From Planctomycetota bacterium (GTDB lineage: Bacteria; Planctomycetota; Phycisphaerae; Phycisphaerales; UBA1924): a stretch of DNA of 13,030 nucleotides. Shown one piece after another: positions 7,319 to 13,030 of the stretch. The stretch is taken from assembly GCA_023429345.1 (NCBI GenBank), contig JAEYVB010000313.1, positions 1 through 13,030 of the forward strand. Direction: 5' to 3'. The notes under the pieces were generated by a model, which was given only the letters and a program-made list of their open reading frames with translations, searched no databases and was not told the DNA's origin. Position 1 is the first letter of the stretch, and each line of letters begins with the position of its first letter. The translations under genes were made by a program, and so were the position numbers.

Positions 7319-8277
7319 GCCGCCAGCCATCGCTCCGCATCGAGCGCGGCCATGCACCCCATCCCCGCGGCCGTGATTGCCTGCCGGTAATGAGCATCCG
7401 CGACATCGCCCGCGGCGAAGACGCCCGGGATGTTGGTGTAGCTGTTCCGGGATTTGAGCGCGATGTACCCCGACGGGTCGAGCTCGACCCCGGCTCCCTG
7501 CAGAAACTTCGTCGCGGGCGTATGGCCGATGGCGACGAAGAGACCCTTCACATCCAGGCGTGACCGCTCGCCGGTCACCGTGTCCTCGAGCTGCACCGCC
7601 TCGATCTTCTCATCCCCGAGCACATCCGTCACGACCTTGTTCCAGAGCACGCGGGCGTTGGGGCGGGAGAGGAACCGGTCCTGCATGATGCGGCTGGCCC
7701 GGAGCTTGTCGCGGCGGTGGATCACGATCACCTCCGACGCGAACTTCGTGAGGTAGGTGGCCTCTTCCATGGCTGTATCGCCCCCCCCCACTACCGCCAG
7801 GGGTTGGCCGCGGAAGACCGGCAGAGCGCCATCGCACACCGCGCACGCGGAGACACCGCCGCCGATCTTGGCCAGCCGCAGCTCGTTGGGCAACCCGATC
7901 CAGTTCGCGGTCGCCCCCGTGGCCAAGATCACGGCCCGGGCGCGGACCTGCGCACCGGCCGACGTGTGCAACGTAAAAGGATGAGACGAGAAATCGCAGC
8001 GGACGATGTCCTCACCGATTACTTTGGTTCCGAACCGTTCGGCCTGCTTCTGAAAGAGGGCCATCATCTCGGGCCCGTGCACGCCCGCGGGGAAACCGGG
8101 GTAGTTCTCGACGTCCGTCGTCAGCATCAGCTGTCCGCCCGGAAGGACCGGACCCGGGTCGGCCTTGGGCACCCCGATGTACACGACCGGTTCGAGCTGG
8201 GCGCGTGCGGCGTAGATCGCCGCGGTCCACCCGGCCGGGCCGGAGCCGATGATCACCACCTTGTGGATGTCTGCCAT
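7303..8277 (-). CDS. trxB: Thioredoxin-disulfide reductase
   Basis: FAD enzyme that passes electrons from NADPH to thioredoxin. The 324-aa product has the expected length and order. The N-terminal FAD loop is GSGPAGWTAAIYAARA (11-26). ATGATANWIGLP (110-121) follows, then the redox-active pair in SACAVCDG (143-150), Cys145 and Cys148. The NADPH-domain loop VVGGGDTAMEEA spans 162-173, and HRRD is at 187-190. The C-terminal FAD motif GVFAAGDVADAHYRQAITAAGMGC completes the fold. ATG 8277 is the usual family start; an in-frame GTG at 8292 would add five residues, and neither has a strong Shine-Dalgarno. It begins 32 bp after the upstream secreted-protein gene and may share its transcript. A run of nine G on the coding strand (7781-7789) encodes the NADPH loop. 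No thioredoxin gene is present here. Confidence 0.95.
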   Translation of the reverse strand: MADIHKVVIIGSGPAGWTAAIYAARAQLEPVVYIGVPKADPGPVLPGGQLMLTTDVENYPGFPAGVHGPEMMALFQKQAERFGTKVIGEDIVRCDFSSHPFTLHTSAGAQVRARAVILATGATANWIGLPNELRLAKIGGGVSACAVCDGALPVFRGQPLAVVGGGDTAMEEATYLTKFASEVIVIHRRDKLRASRIMQDRFLSRPNARVLWNKVVTDVLGDEKIEAVQLEDTVTGERSRLDVKGLFVAIGHTPATKFLQGAGVELDPSGYIALKSRNSYTNIPGVFAAGDVADAHYRQAITAAGMGCMAALDAERWLAAQGVD

Positions 8278-8309
8278 GTCGTGCGTGCTCACGGTCCGAA
8301 TGTCAACGA

Positions 8310-9884
8310 TCAGCGGAGTTGGTTGGTCTCGATCAATCGCTGGCGGACCAGCGAGGTGACCGGCGGCCACAGGAGCAGGTCGCCGATCATGTTCTTGGCC
8401 GGCTCGCCCGAGACGTCACGGGCCCAGTTCTTGCGACCGTCGGGGCCGACGGAGTAAAGCACGAACTGGTCTTCGCTGATCGAGACCTGAAAGTTGTCCA
8501 TGCCCCCACCGGTCACGACGTTGATCTCGTGCGGCCGCGGCTCTTCCCGGTCGCCGAACCGCTGGTCCCGGATGGGAACGAAATACTCCAGCGGGGGGAG
8601 CTTGCCGCGGGCTCGCTCGGGATCGGGGTTGAACGGGTCGGCCTCGATGACCTTGACGAAGATCGGGCGGATGGAGGCCAGGGTGGGCGGGAAGTTCTTG
8701 TTGCGGAGGTAGAATGCCAGAACGCCGAGCGAGTTCCGGGTGCCGACCAGCTGCGACCTCAGAATCTGACGGTCGTTGAACAGAACACCCATGTCCGGGA
8801 TCAGGGTCTTGATCACGGCGTACTTGCTGTCGCTCGTCCGGTCGTAATCCGGCACCATGGTCTGCCGGGGATCGAACGGGTCCAGGGGCCAGCGGGCCGT
8901 CCAGTCCTCGTACACCTTGCCGACCTGAGCGGTTGTATCAAACCAGTTCGCGTGCGCGCGGCCGACGTCGTCCCAGCGGGCGGCCTCGGAGAACAGCCGC
9001 AGCGGCCGCTGGGTGCTTGCCAGACGGGCCATCGTCTGCCCGAACGTGTTCGCATTCACCCCCCCGCGATTGACAAACGTGCGGGCGACGACCTGATCGG
9101 CCGCGACCCTGTTGGCCGCGGGGAAGGTCAGGCGATCACCCATCAGGTAGCCGTCCTCGGTGCGGAGACGGTCCAGAACGGTCATGATCTGCTCGATCGT
9201 GAGGCTCTGCTTCCCGGAACGGAAATCGGTGTAGGCGACATCCCGGATGCGCTCGAAGGCGGCGATCATCGACCGAAGGCCCCACCGGGCTTCCTCGTAG
9301 AACTCGCGGTCGGCCATCTGGCGGGAGAAGAAGAGCCAGTCGCCCAGCAGCTTGATGGCCTCGTCCACCTTACCCTCGGCAGAGAGCCGCGTCGCCTCGA
9401 CGTTGACGAGGGCCGCGGCCTGATCGAGCCTGGGCCGGTACAGGAACTTGGCCGCGGCCAGGAGCGGCGGGTCGCCAAGCTCGGTGTACAGCCCCTGCTG
9501 GATCATCTCGATCCCCTCGGAGGAGGCCGCGAGCGCATCGGCCCCGTAGGGCTGGCCGAAGGCCATCTGCGTGTGAGCCGTGGCTTTCGTCAGCGCCGCC
9601 AGAACCGCCCGCTGCGGCTCGCCCATGGCCCATTCCTCCGCGGCCGACCAGCCGCTCGAGCCGTGCGGGAGGAGCATGGCCTTGGCCGCATCGGAGGCTA
9701 CCGCGGGGGGAGCTTGCATCGCTGCCAGGGCGGGGAGGAGGATCAGATCGCTGCGGTGCTCCGGCCGGATCTGCGAGTACAGGCGATTCACCGAATCGAC
9801 GTACTCGTCGGCCTGCGCCGCGGGAGCGAGGAAACAGACGATGGCGGCGGGAACAGCGGCGATCGCGGAACGCAGAAAGGTCAT
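8310..9884 (-). CDS. Secreted protein of unknown function with a pseudopilin-like C-terminal pattern
   Basis: I do not recognise the family. The 524-aa product starts with a classical Sec signal peptide: hydrophobic core at about 4-21, then APAAQA|DEYVD with cleavage predicted after Ala25, so it should be periplasmic or exported. Residues 26-380 look alpha-helical, with many Ala, Leu and charged residues, consistent with helical repeats, but no repeat unit could be defined. Residues about 384-495 follow the pattern LGVLAFYLRNKNFPPTL, ADPFNPD, PPLEYFVPIRD, QFVLYSVGPDG. This is reminiscent of the soluble part of GspG-type pseudopilins and of C-terminal regions seen in planctomycete secreted proteins. 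The start is ATG 9884, because GGAGA at 9893-9897 lies 8 nt before it; the alternative GTG at 9890 has only 2 nt spacing. trxB follows 32 bp downstream. Codon use matches the neighbours. Confidence 0.8.
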   Translation of the reverse strand: MTFLRSAIAAVPAAIVCFLAPAAQADEYVDSVNRLYSQIRPEHRSDLILLPALAAMQAPPAVASDAAKAMLLPHGSSGWSAAEEWAMGEPQRAVLAALTKATAHTQMAFGQPYGADALAASSEGIEMIQQGLYTELGDPPLLAAAKFLYRPRLDQAAALVNVEATRLSAEGKVDEAIKLLGDWLFFSRQMADREFYEEARWGLRSMIAAFERIRDVAYTDFRSGKQSLTIEQIMTVLDRLRTEDGYLMGDRLTFPAANRVAADQVVARTFVNRGGVNANTFGQTMARLASTQRPLRLFSEAARWDDVGRAHANWFDTTAQVGKVYEDWTARWPLDPFDPRQTMVPDYDRTSDSKYAVIKTLIPDMGVLFNDRQILRSQLVGTRNSLGVLAFYLRNKNFPPTLASIRPIFVKVIEADPFNPDPERARGKLPPLEYFVPIRDQRFGDREEPRPHEINVVTGGGMDNFQVSISEDQFVLYSVGPDGRKNWARDVSGEPAKNMIGDLLLWPPVTSLVRQRLIETNQLR

Positions 9885-9935
9885 CGGCACGGTCTCCGTT
9901 CGGCCCGGGGGATGGGGTCCCGATGGTAGCAGAAA

Positions 9936-9951
9936 CCGCCCCTACGGGCGG
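9936..9951 (-). terminator. Possible weak terminator hairpin after nadK
   Basis: CCGCCC (9936-9941) and GGGCGG (9946-9951) form a perfect 6-bp stem with a 4-nt loop. On the minus strand the stem is followed by TTT. It lies 64 bp past the nadK stop and upstream of the next gene, so it could end the dxs-nadK transcript. The T-run is too short for certainty. Confidence 0.35.
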
Positions 9952-10015
9952 CCCACGCCCCTCCGGCACCCTCTGTACGCGTCGCACAGCCGTGGGGTGC
10001 GGGGCGGAGGCCGGG

Positions 10016-10891
10016 TCAGGAGCCGCGCAGCCGCGGGGGGGCGGCCCATTGCATCTTCTCGATGAGGGTCCGCCAATACCCGCCCTGAGGGTTGGTCACA
10101 AAGCTGACAGGTCTGTCGTCGCGCCGGACCTCGACCAGATCCCCTTTTTTCAGCGGCACGCTGACCTGGCCATCCAGGACCAGCGTCGTCCCCTGCCCCC
10201 CATCCCCGGTATTGCCCGCCAGAAGCTCGAGTTCGATACTCGAACGAGCCCCGACGACGATTGGCCGGAAGGAAAGCGAGTGGGCGGCGATTGGGGTAAT
10301 GATCATGGCCTCGACATCGGGGGCCACGATCGGACCTCCCGCCGAGACGTTGTACGCCGTGGATCCGGTGGGGGATGAGACGATGATCCCGTCGCCGCCG
10401 ACCGTCGGCCCTCGAACGTGGTCGATCGACAGCCCGATGCTGATCATCCGGAACGGGGATCCCGCCGTGACAAGGGCCTCGTTCAGTGCCACATCGTCGA
10501 ACCGCGGGTGGTGCTCGCCCGCGCTGCGGACGGCCGCCCGCAGAAGGTACACATCGCGGGTCGGGGCCTCCCTCCCGCCAAAGAGCGCGGCGGCTTGCGA
10601 TCGGATCGCCGGCACATCGAACTCGGCCAGGAAGCCGAGCTTGCCGAGATTGATGCCCAGGAGCGGCAGGCCGAGCCCGGCGAAGCGGCGGCTCTGCGAG
10701 AGCAGCGTGCCATCGCCGCCGAGCACAACGATCAGGTCGGCGCCGCGGATGTCCGCGACCGGGTTCCCGAGCTCCGCCGGCAGCTCGGCCGCCAGCCGCC
10801 CGTACCGCTCGATCAGCCCACGAACCTCGACGGCCGCGGCGAGCGCATCGGGCTTATCGCGGTTGACCAGGAGCAGGACGGAGCGTGGCAC
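10016..10891 (-). CDS. nadK: NAD kinase
   Basis: It phosphorylates NAD to NADP in the cytoplasm, setting the NADP(H) pool. The 291-aa product has all the family signatures: VVLGGDGTLL (55-64) with Asp60 of the GGDGT motif, LLGINLGKLGFLAEF (77-91), the ALNEAL segment with Asn137 and Glu138, the glycine-rich GGDGIIVSSPTGSTAYNVSA (165-184), and ITPIAAHSLSFRPIVV (198-213). The likely start is GTG at 10889-10891, 5 bp after the dxs stop. The frame continues upstream inside dxs, but without NAD-kinase similarity, and the first beta strand (SVLLLVN) begins right after the GTG. There is no clear Shine-Dalgarno, so translation may be coupled to dxs. The neighbourhood (ispA-like, dxs, nadK) resembles a common bacterial isoprenoid cluster, and NADPH is needed by the MEP pathway. 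Confidence 0.95.
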   Translation of the reverse strand: MPRSVLLLVNRDKPDALAAAVEVRGLIERYGRLAAELPAELGNPVADIRGADLIVVLGGDGTLLSQSRRFAGLGLPLLGINLGKLGFLAEFDVPAIRSQAAALFGGREAPTRDVYLLRAAVRSAGEHHPRFDDVALNEALVTAGSPFRMISIGLSIDHVRGPTVGGDGIIVSSPTGSTAYNVSAGGPIVAPDVEAMIITPIAAHSLSFRPIVVGARSSIELELLAGNTGDGGQGTTLVLDGQVSVPLKKGDLVEVRRDDRPVSFVTNPQGGYWRTLIEKMQWAAPPRLRGS

Positions 10892-10896
10892 GCCGG

Positions 10897-12900
10897 TCAG
10901 TGTACGGAGGCCGGGCCGGGCGCGACTTTGGGGGTCCTCGCGGTCCGAGGTCCCGCACGTTCCGCGGCCTCCCGCACCGCCCGGGAGATCCCGGCCAGGT
11001 CCAGACCGACCTCGGCGAGCTGCTTGGCCCGCGAGTCCTGGTGCACCCATGAATCGGGCAATCCGATTCTTGTGATGCGGCTGGTGTCCAGCCCCATTTC
11101 CTGCGCCGCATCGACCACGGCCGCGCCAAAGCCGCCGACGATGCCGTGGTCCTCGACGGTGAGGATCGGGATGCCCCTCCCGACCAGCGTCCGGATCAGA
11201 GCGGAATCAACGGGCTTTGCGAATCGCGCGTCGTACACCGCGACGCGGTACTCGGCGGCCAGCGAGTCGGCACACTCCAGCGCGGTGATCGCCGGCGTGC
11301 CGAACGCCAGCACCGCCACATCCGGCGCCCCCTCCGCTTCCGGCGTGAGGAGCCTCGCCTTGCCGAGTTCGAATGGCGGGCAGACCTCGCCCAGCAACCG
11401 GTCCGCGACCAGGTCCCTTGGGTACCGCACGGCCGAGAGCCCCGCGTCGTACCCGCGCATGAACTCGAGCGCCGCCTTCAGGGACGGCTCGTCGATGGCG
11501 GCGGTCAGGGCCGCGTCGGGCAGAACGCGGAGCAGGGCAACATCGCAGAACCCGTGGTGCACCGCGCCATCGCCGCCCACAAGTCCGGCGCGATCCAGGC
11601 ACAGGCGGACCGGCAGCCCCTGCAGGGCGGCTTCCTGGAAGGCCTGGTCGAATGCACGCTGCAGAAAGGTGGAATACACCGCAAAGAATGGCTTCAGCCC
11701 CGTCTTCGCGAGGCCGGCCATCATGTCCATCGCATGCGATTCGCAGATGCCCGTATCCCACGCTCGGTCCGGGAACGCCTGAAGAATCTTGGTAAGTCCG
11801 GTTCCGTCGGGCATCGCCGCGGTGCACGCGACGATCCTGTCATCCCGCTGCATGAGTTCGCCGAGCGCTTCGCCGAACGCCGTGGTGAAGGACCGCCCCT
11901 CGATCTTCAGCTCTACCCGGCAGCCCTGCTGCAGGACCGTCTGGTCATCGGTGGCGCTGTTCTCGACGCGGAACGCCGGTGGAGAATGGAACTTGGAGGC
12001 ATCCCGCTCGCTGAAATCGAACCCCTTGCCCTTGATCGTCTTGACATGGAGGACCATCGGCCGGTCGAACTCCCGGGCCTCGGTGAGGAACTCGATCAGC
12101 GTCGGCAGGTCGTGGCCGTCGATCGGGCCGACCGTCACCAGCCCGAAGTGCTCGAACCAGGCACTCTCTTCGGTGAGCACGGCCTTGGTCGCCTCCCCGG
12201 CCTTGTGGTACGCCCCGTGCAGGAGCGACCCGCCCGGGATCTGCTTGAGAATCTCCCGCGCGCCCTTTTTGAAGTCCGTGTAGAGATGCGACATGCGCAC
12301 GCGATCAAAGTACTGCGCGATCGCTCCCTGCGGTTTCGCGATCGACATGCCGTTGTCGTTCAGGACCACCAGAAACTGCCGCCTCAGCGTCCCGGCGTTG
12401 TTCAGCCCCTCCATGGCGACGCCGTTCACGATCGATGCATCCCCGATGAGCGTCGCCACACGTCGACCGGCAGGATTCGTGACGGGGTGGAAAGCCTCCC
12501 CTTTCAGAGAATCGCCCCGGGCCATCCCGACCGCGGTCGAAATGCCGGTCCCGGCGTGCCCGACGCTGAACAGGTCGAACGGCGATTCCCGGGGCTCCGG
12601 AAACCCCGCCATCCCCTCCCGCGTCCGCAGCTTGCCCAGCAGGGGCAACCTGCCGGTGAGCAGCTTGTGCGGGTAGCACTGGTGACCAACGTCAAACAGC
12701 AGCCGGTCGTGCCCGAAATCAAAGACGTAATGAAGCGCGACAGTCAGCTCGACCACGCCGAGGTTCGGGGCCAGGTGGCCGCCGGCACGGGAAACCGCGT
12801 CGCAGATCGCCTGACGGATCTCGGCCGCGAGCTCCGGCAACTGCTCCGGGGCCAGTTTCTTCAGGTCCGCCGGGGTGGAAATGGTGGGCAGCAGTCTCAT
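10897..12900 (-). CDS. dxs: 1-deoxy-D-xylulose-5-phosphate synthase
   Basis: First enzyme of the MEP isoprenoid pathway: thiamine-diphosphate-dependent condensation of pyruvate with glyceraldehyde 3-phosphate. The 667-aa product is slightly longer than usual (about 620-640), partly through a C-terminal tail. Visible landmarks are GGHLAPNLGVVELTVALHY (40-58) with catalytic His42, DVGHQCYPHK (70-79), SVGHAGTGIS (112-121), and the cofactor motif starting GDASIVNG (153-160) and ending at Asn183. PIDGHD with His263, GICESHA with Glu387, YSTFLQRAFDQ (409-419), and DRAGLVGGDGAVHHG (436-450) with Asp444 and His448 follow. The motif reads GDA rather than GDG, and ESHA rather than the common EQHA, but the metal ligands Asp154 and Asn183 and the main catalytic residues remain. 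ATG 12900 gives the expected N-terminus; only a weak GAG lies upstream. A 70-bp gap separates it from the upstream polyprenyl synthetase. Confidence 0.95.
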   Translation of the reverse strand: MRLLPTISTPADLKKLAPEQLPELAAEIRQAICDAVSRAGGHLAPNLGVVELTVALHYVFDFGHDRLLFDVGHQCYPHKLLTGRLPLLGKLRTREGMAGFPEPRESPFDLFSVGHAGTGISTAVGMARGDSLKGEAFHPVTNPAGRRVATLIGDASIVNGVAMEGLNNAGTLRRQFLVVLNDNGMSIAKPQGAIAQYFDRVRMSHLYTDFKKGAREILKQIPGGSLLHGAYHKAGEATKAVLTEESAWFEHFGLVTVGPIDGHDLPTLIEFLTEAREFDRPMVLHVKTIKGKGFDFSERDASKFHSPPAFRVENSATDDQTVLQQGCRVELKIEGRSFTTAFGEALGELMQRDDRIVACTAAMPDGTGLTKILQAFPDRAWDTGICESHAMDMMAGLAKTGLKPFFAVYSTFLQRAFDQAFQEAALQGLPVRLCLDRAGLVGGDGAVHHGFCDVALLRVLPDAALTAAIDEPSLKAALEFMRGYDAGLSAVRYPRDLVADRLLGEVCPPFELGKARLLTPEAEGAPDVAVLAFGTPAITALECADSLAAEYRVAVYDARFAKPVDSALIRTLVGRGIPILTVEDHGIVGGFGAAVVDAAQEMGLDTSRITRIGLPDSWVHQDSRAKQLAEVGLDLAGISRAVREAAERAGPRTARTPKVAPGPASVH

Positions 12901-12970
12901 CGGGCGGCTCGACTTTCAATGTTTCCTGAAAACAGTGTAGGCTACGTGCAGCCCGCTCGATGAATCCTCG

Positions 12971-13030
12971 TCAGGCACCCCGGCCTGCCATGAAAACCGC
13001 CAGGTCCCGAAGGGGGGCCGCGGCTTCGCC
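12971..13030 (-). CDS. Polyprenyl synthetase (IspA-like), C-terminal fragment
   Basis: Twenty codons including the stop are visible, reading leftward from the window edge: GEAAAPLRDLAVFMAGRGA and TGA at 12971-12973. The ending LRDLAVFMAGR resembles the last helix of short-chain isoprenyl diphosphate synthases (typically L..LA.F...R). The position immediately upstream of dxs on the same strand is where ispA sits in many bacteria. These enzymes condense isopentenyl diphosphate units into geranyl or farnesyl diphosphate. The coding frame is clear in composition, but the identification rests on a short tail plus gene order. The codons run in frame to the last base, so the rest of the gene lies outside the window. 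Confidence 0.7.
   Translation of the reverse strand, partial: GEAAAPLRDLAVFMAGRGA

Noticed and set aside
8301..8306. TTGACA on the minus strand ahead of trxB, as a possible -35 box
   Set aside because: The hexamer 17 nt downstream is CACGAC, not a -10 element, and transcription would begin past the trxB start codon.
8319..9929. Long plus-strand open frame antisense to the secreted-protein gene
   Set aside because: It covers almost exactly the minus-strand gene. That gene has a signal peptide, a ribosome-binding site and protein-like composition, while the antisense product does not.
11146..12963. Long plus-strand open frame antisense to dxs
   Set aside because: It is a mirror of the GC-rich dxs gene, with an Arg/Pro/Gly-rich product and no domain; dxs on the other strand is unambiguous.

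Overview
This is a GC-rich (visibly high GC3) bacterial chromosome segment with ordinary housekeeping and envelope genes. No mobile element, CRISPR array, rRNA or tRNA was seen. The gene content, the frequent weak or absent Shine-Dalgarno sites, the unusual DXS active-site motif and a secreted protein with a pseudopilin-like tail suggest a planctomycete, possibly of the Phycisphaerae. That assignment is an inference from style, not a database match.

Layout. At the left edge, two type II secretion/type IV-pilus-like pseudopilin genes run leftward: gspG (684-1172), then a GspH-like minor pseudopilin (608 to beyond base 1). A 381-bp divergent spacer separates gspG from a rightward pair: the E2 subunit of a 2-oxoacid dehydrogenase complex (1554-3008) and a lipoprotein cyclophilin (3060-3677). 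A leftward pair converges on them: an ALDH7-family semialdehyde dehydrogenase (4360-5895) and ribose-5-phosphate isomerase A (3681-4370). These two overlap by 11 bp, and rpiA probably starts with TTG. Diverging from the ALDH gene is a rightward GT-C/DUF2029-type membrane mannosyltransferase-like protein (5963-7318). Its end overlaps by 16 bp the end of the leftward trxB (7303-8277). Upstream of trxB lies an unrecognised secreted protein of 524 residues (8310-9884).

The right third is an isoprenoid/NADP cluster running leftward: the C-terminal end of a polyprenyl synthetase (ispA-like, entering at base 13030), dxs (10897-12900) and nadK (10016-10891). DXS makes 1-deoxy-D-xylulose 5-phosphate for the MEP pathway. 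IspA-type enzymes condense the resulting C5 units. NAD kinase supplies the NADP pool that the MEP pathway and thioredoxin reductase use.

I found no convincing undescribed multi-gene system. The points most worth a second look are the DXS with GDA instead of GDG in its thiamine-diphosphate motif, the 524-aa secreted protein with a pseudopilin-like C-terminal pattern, a G9 tract encoding the nucleotide-binding loop of TrxB, the TTG-started overlapping rpiA, and two strong hairpins around the pseudopilin genes.
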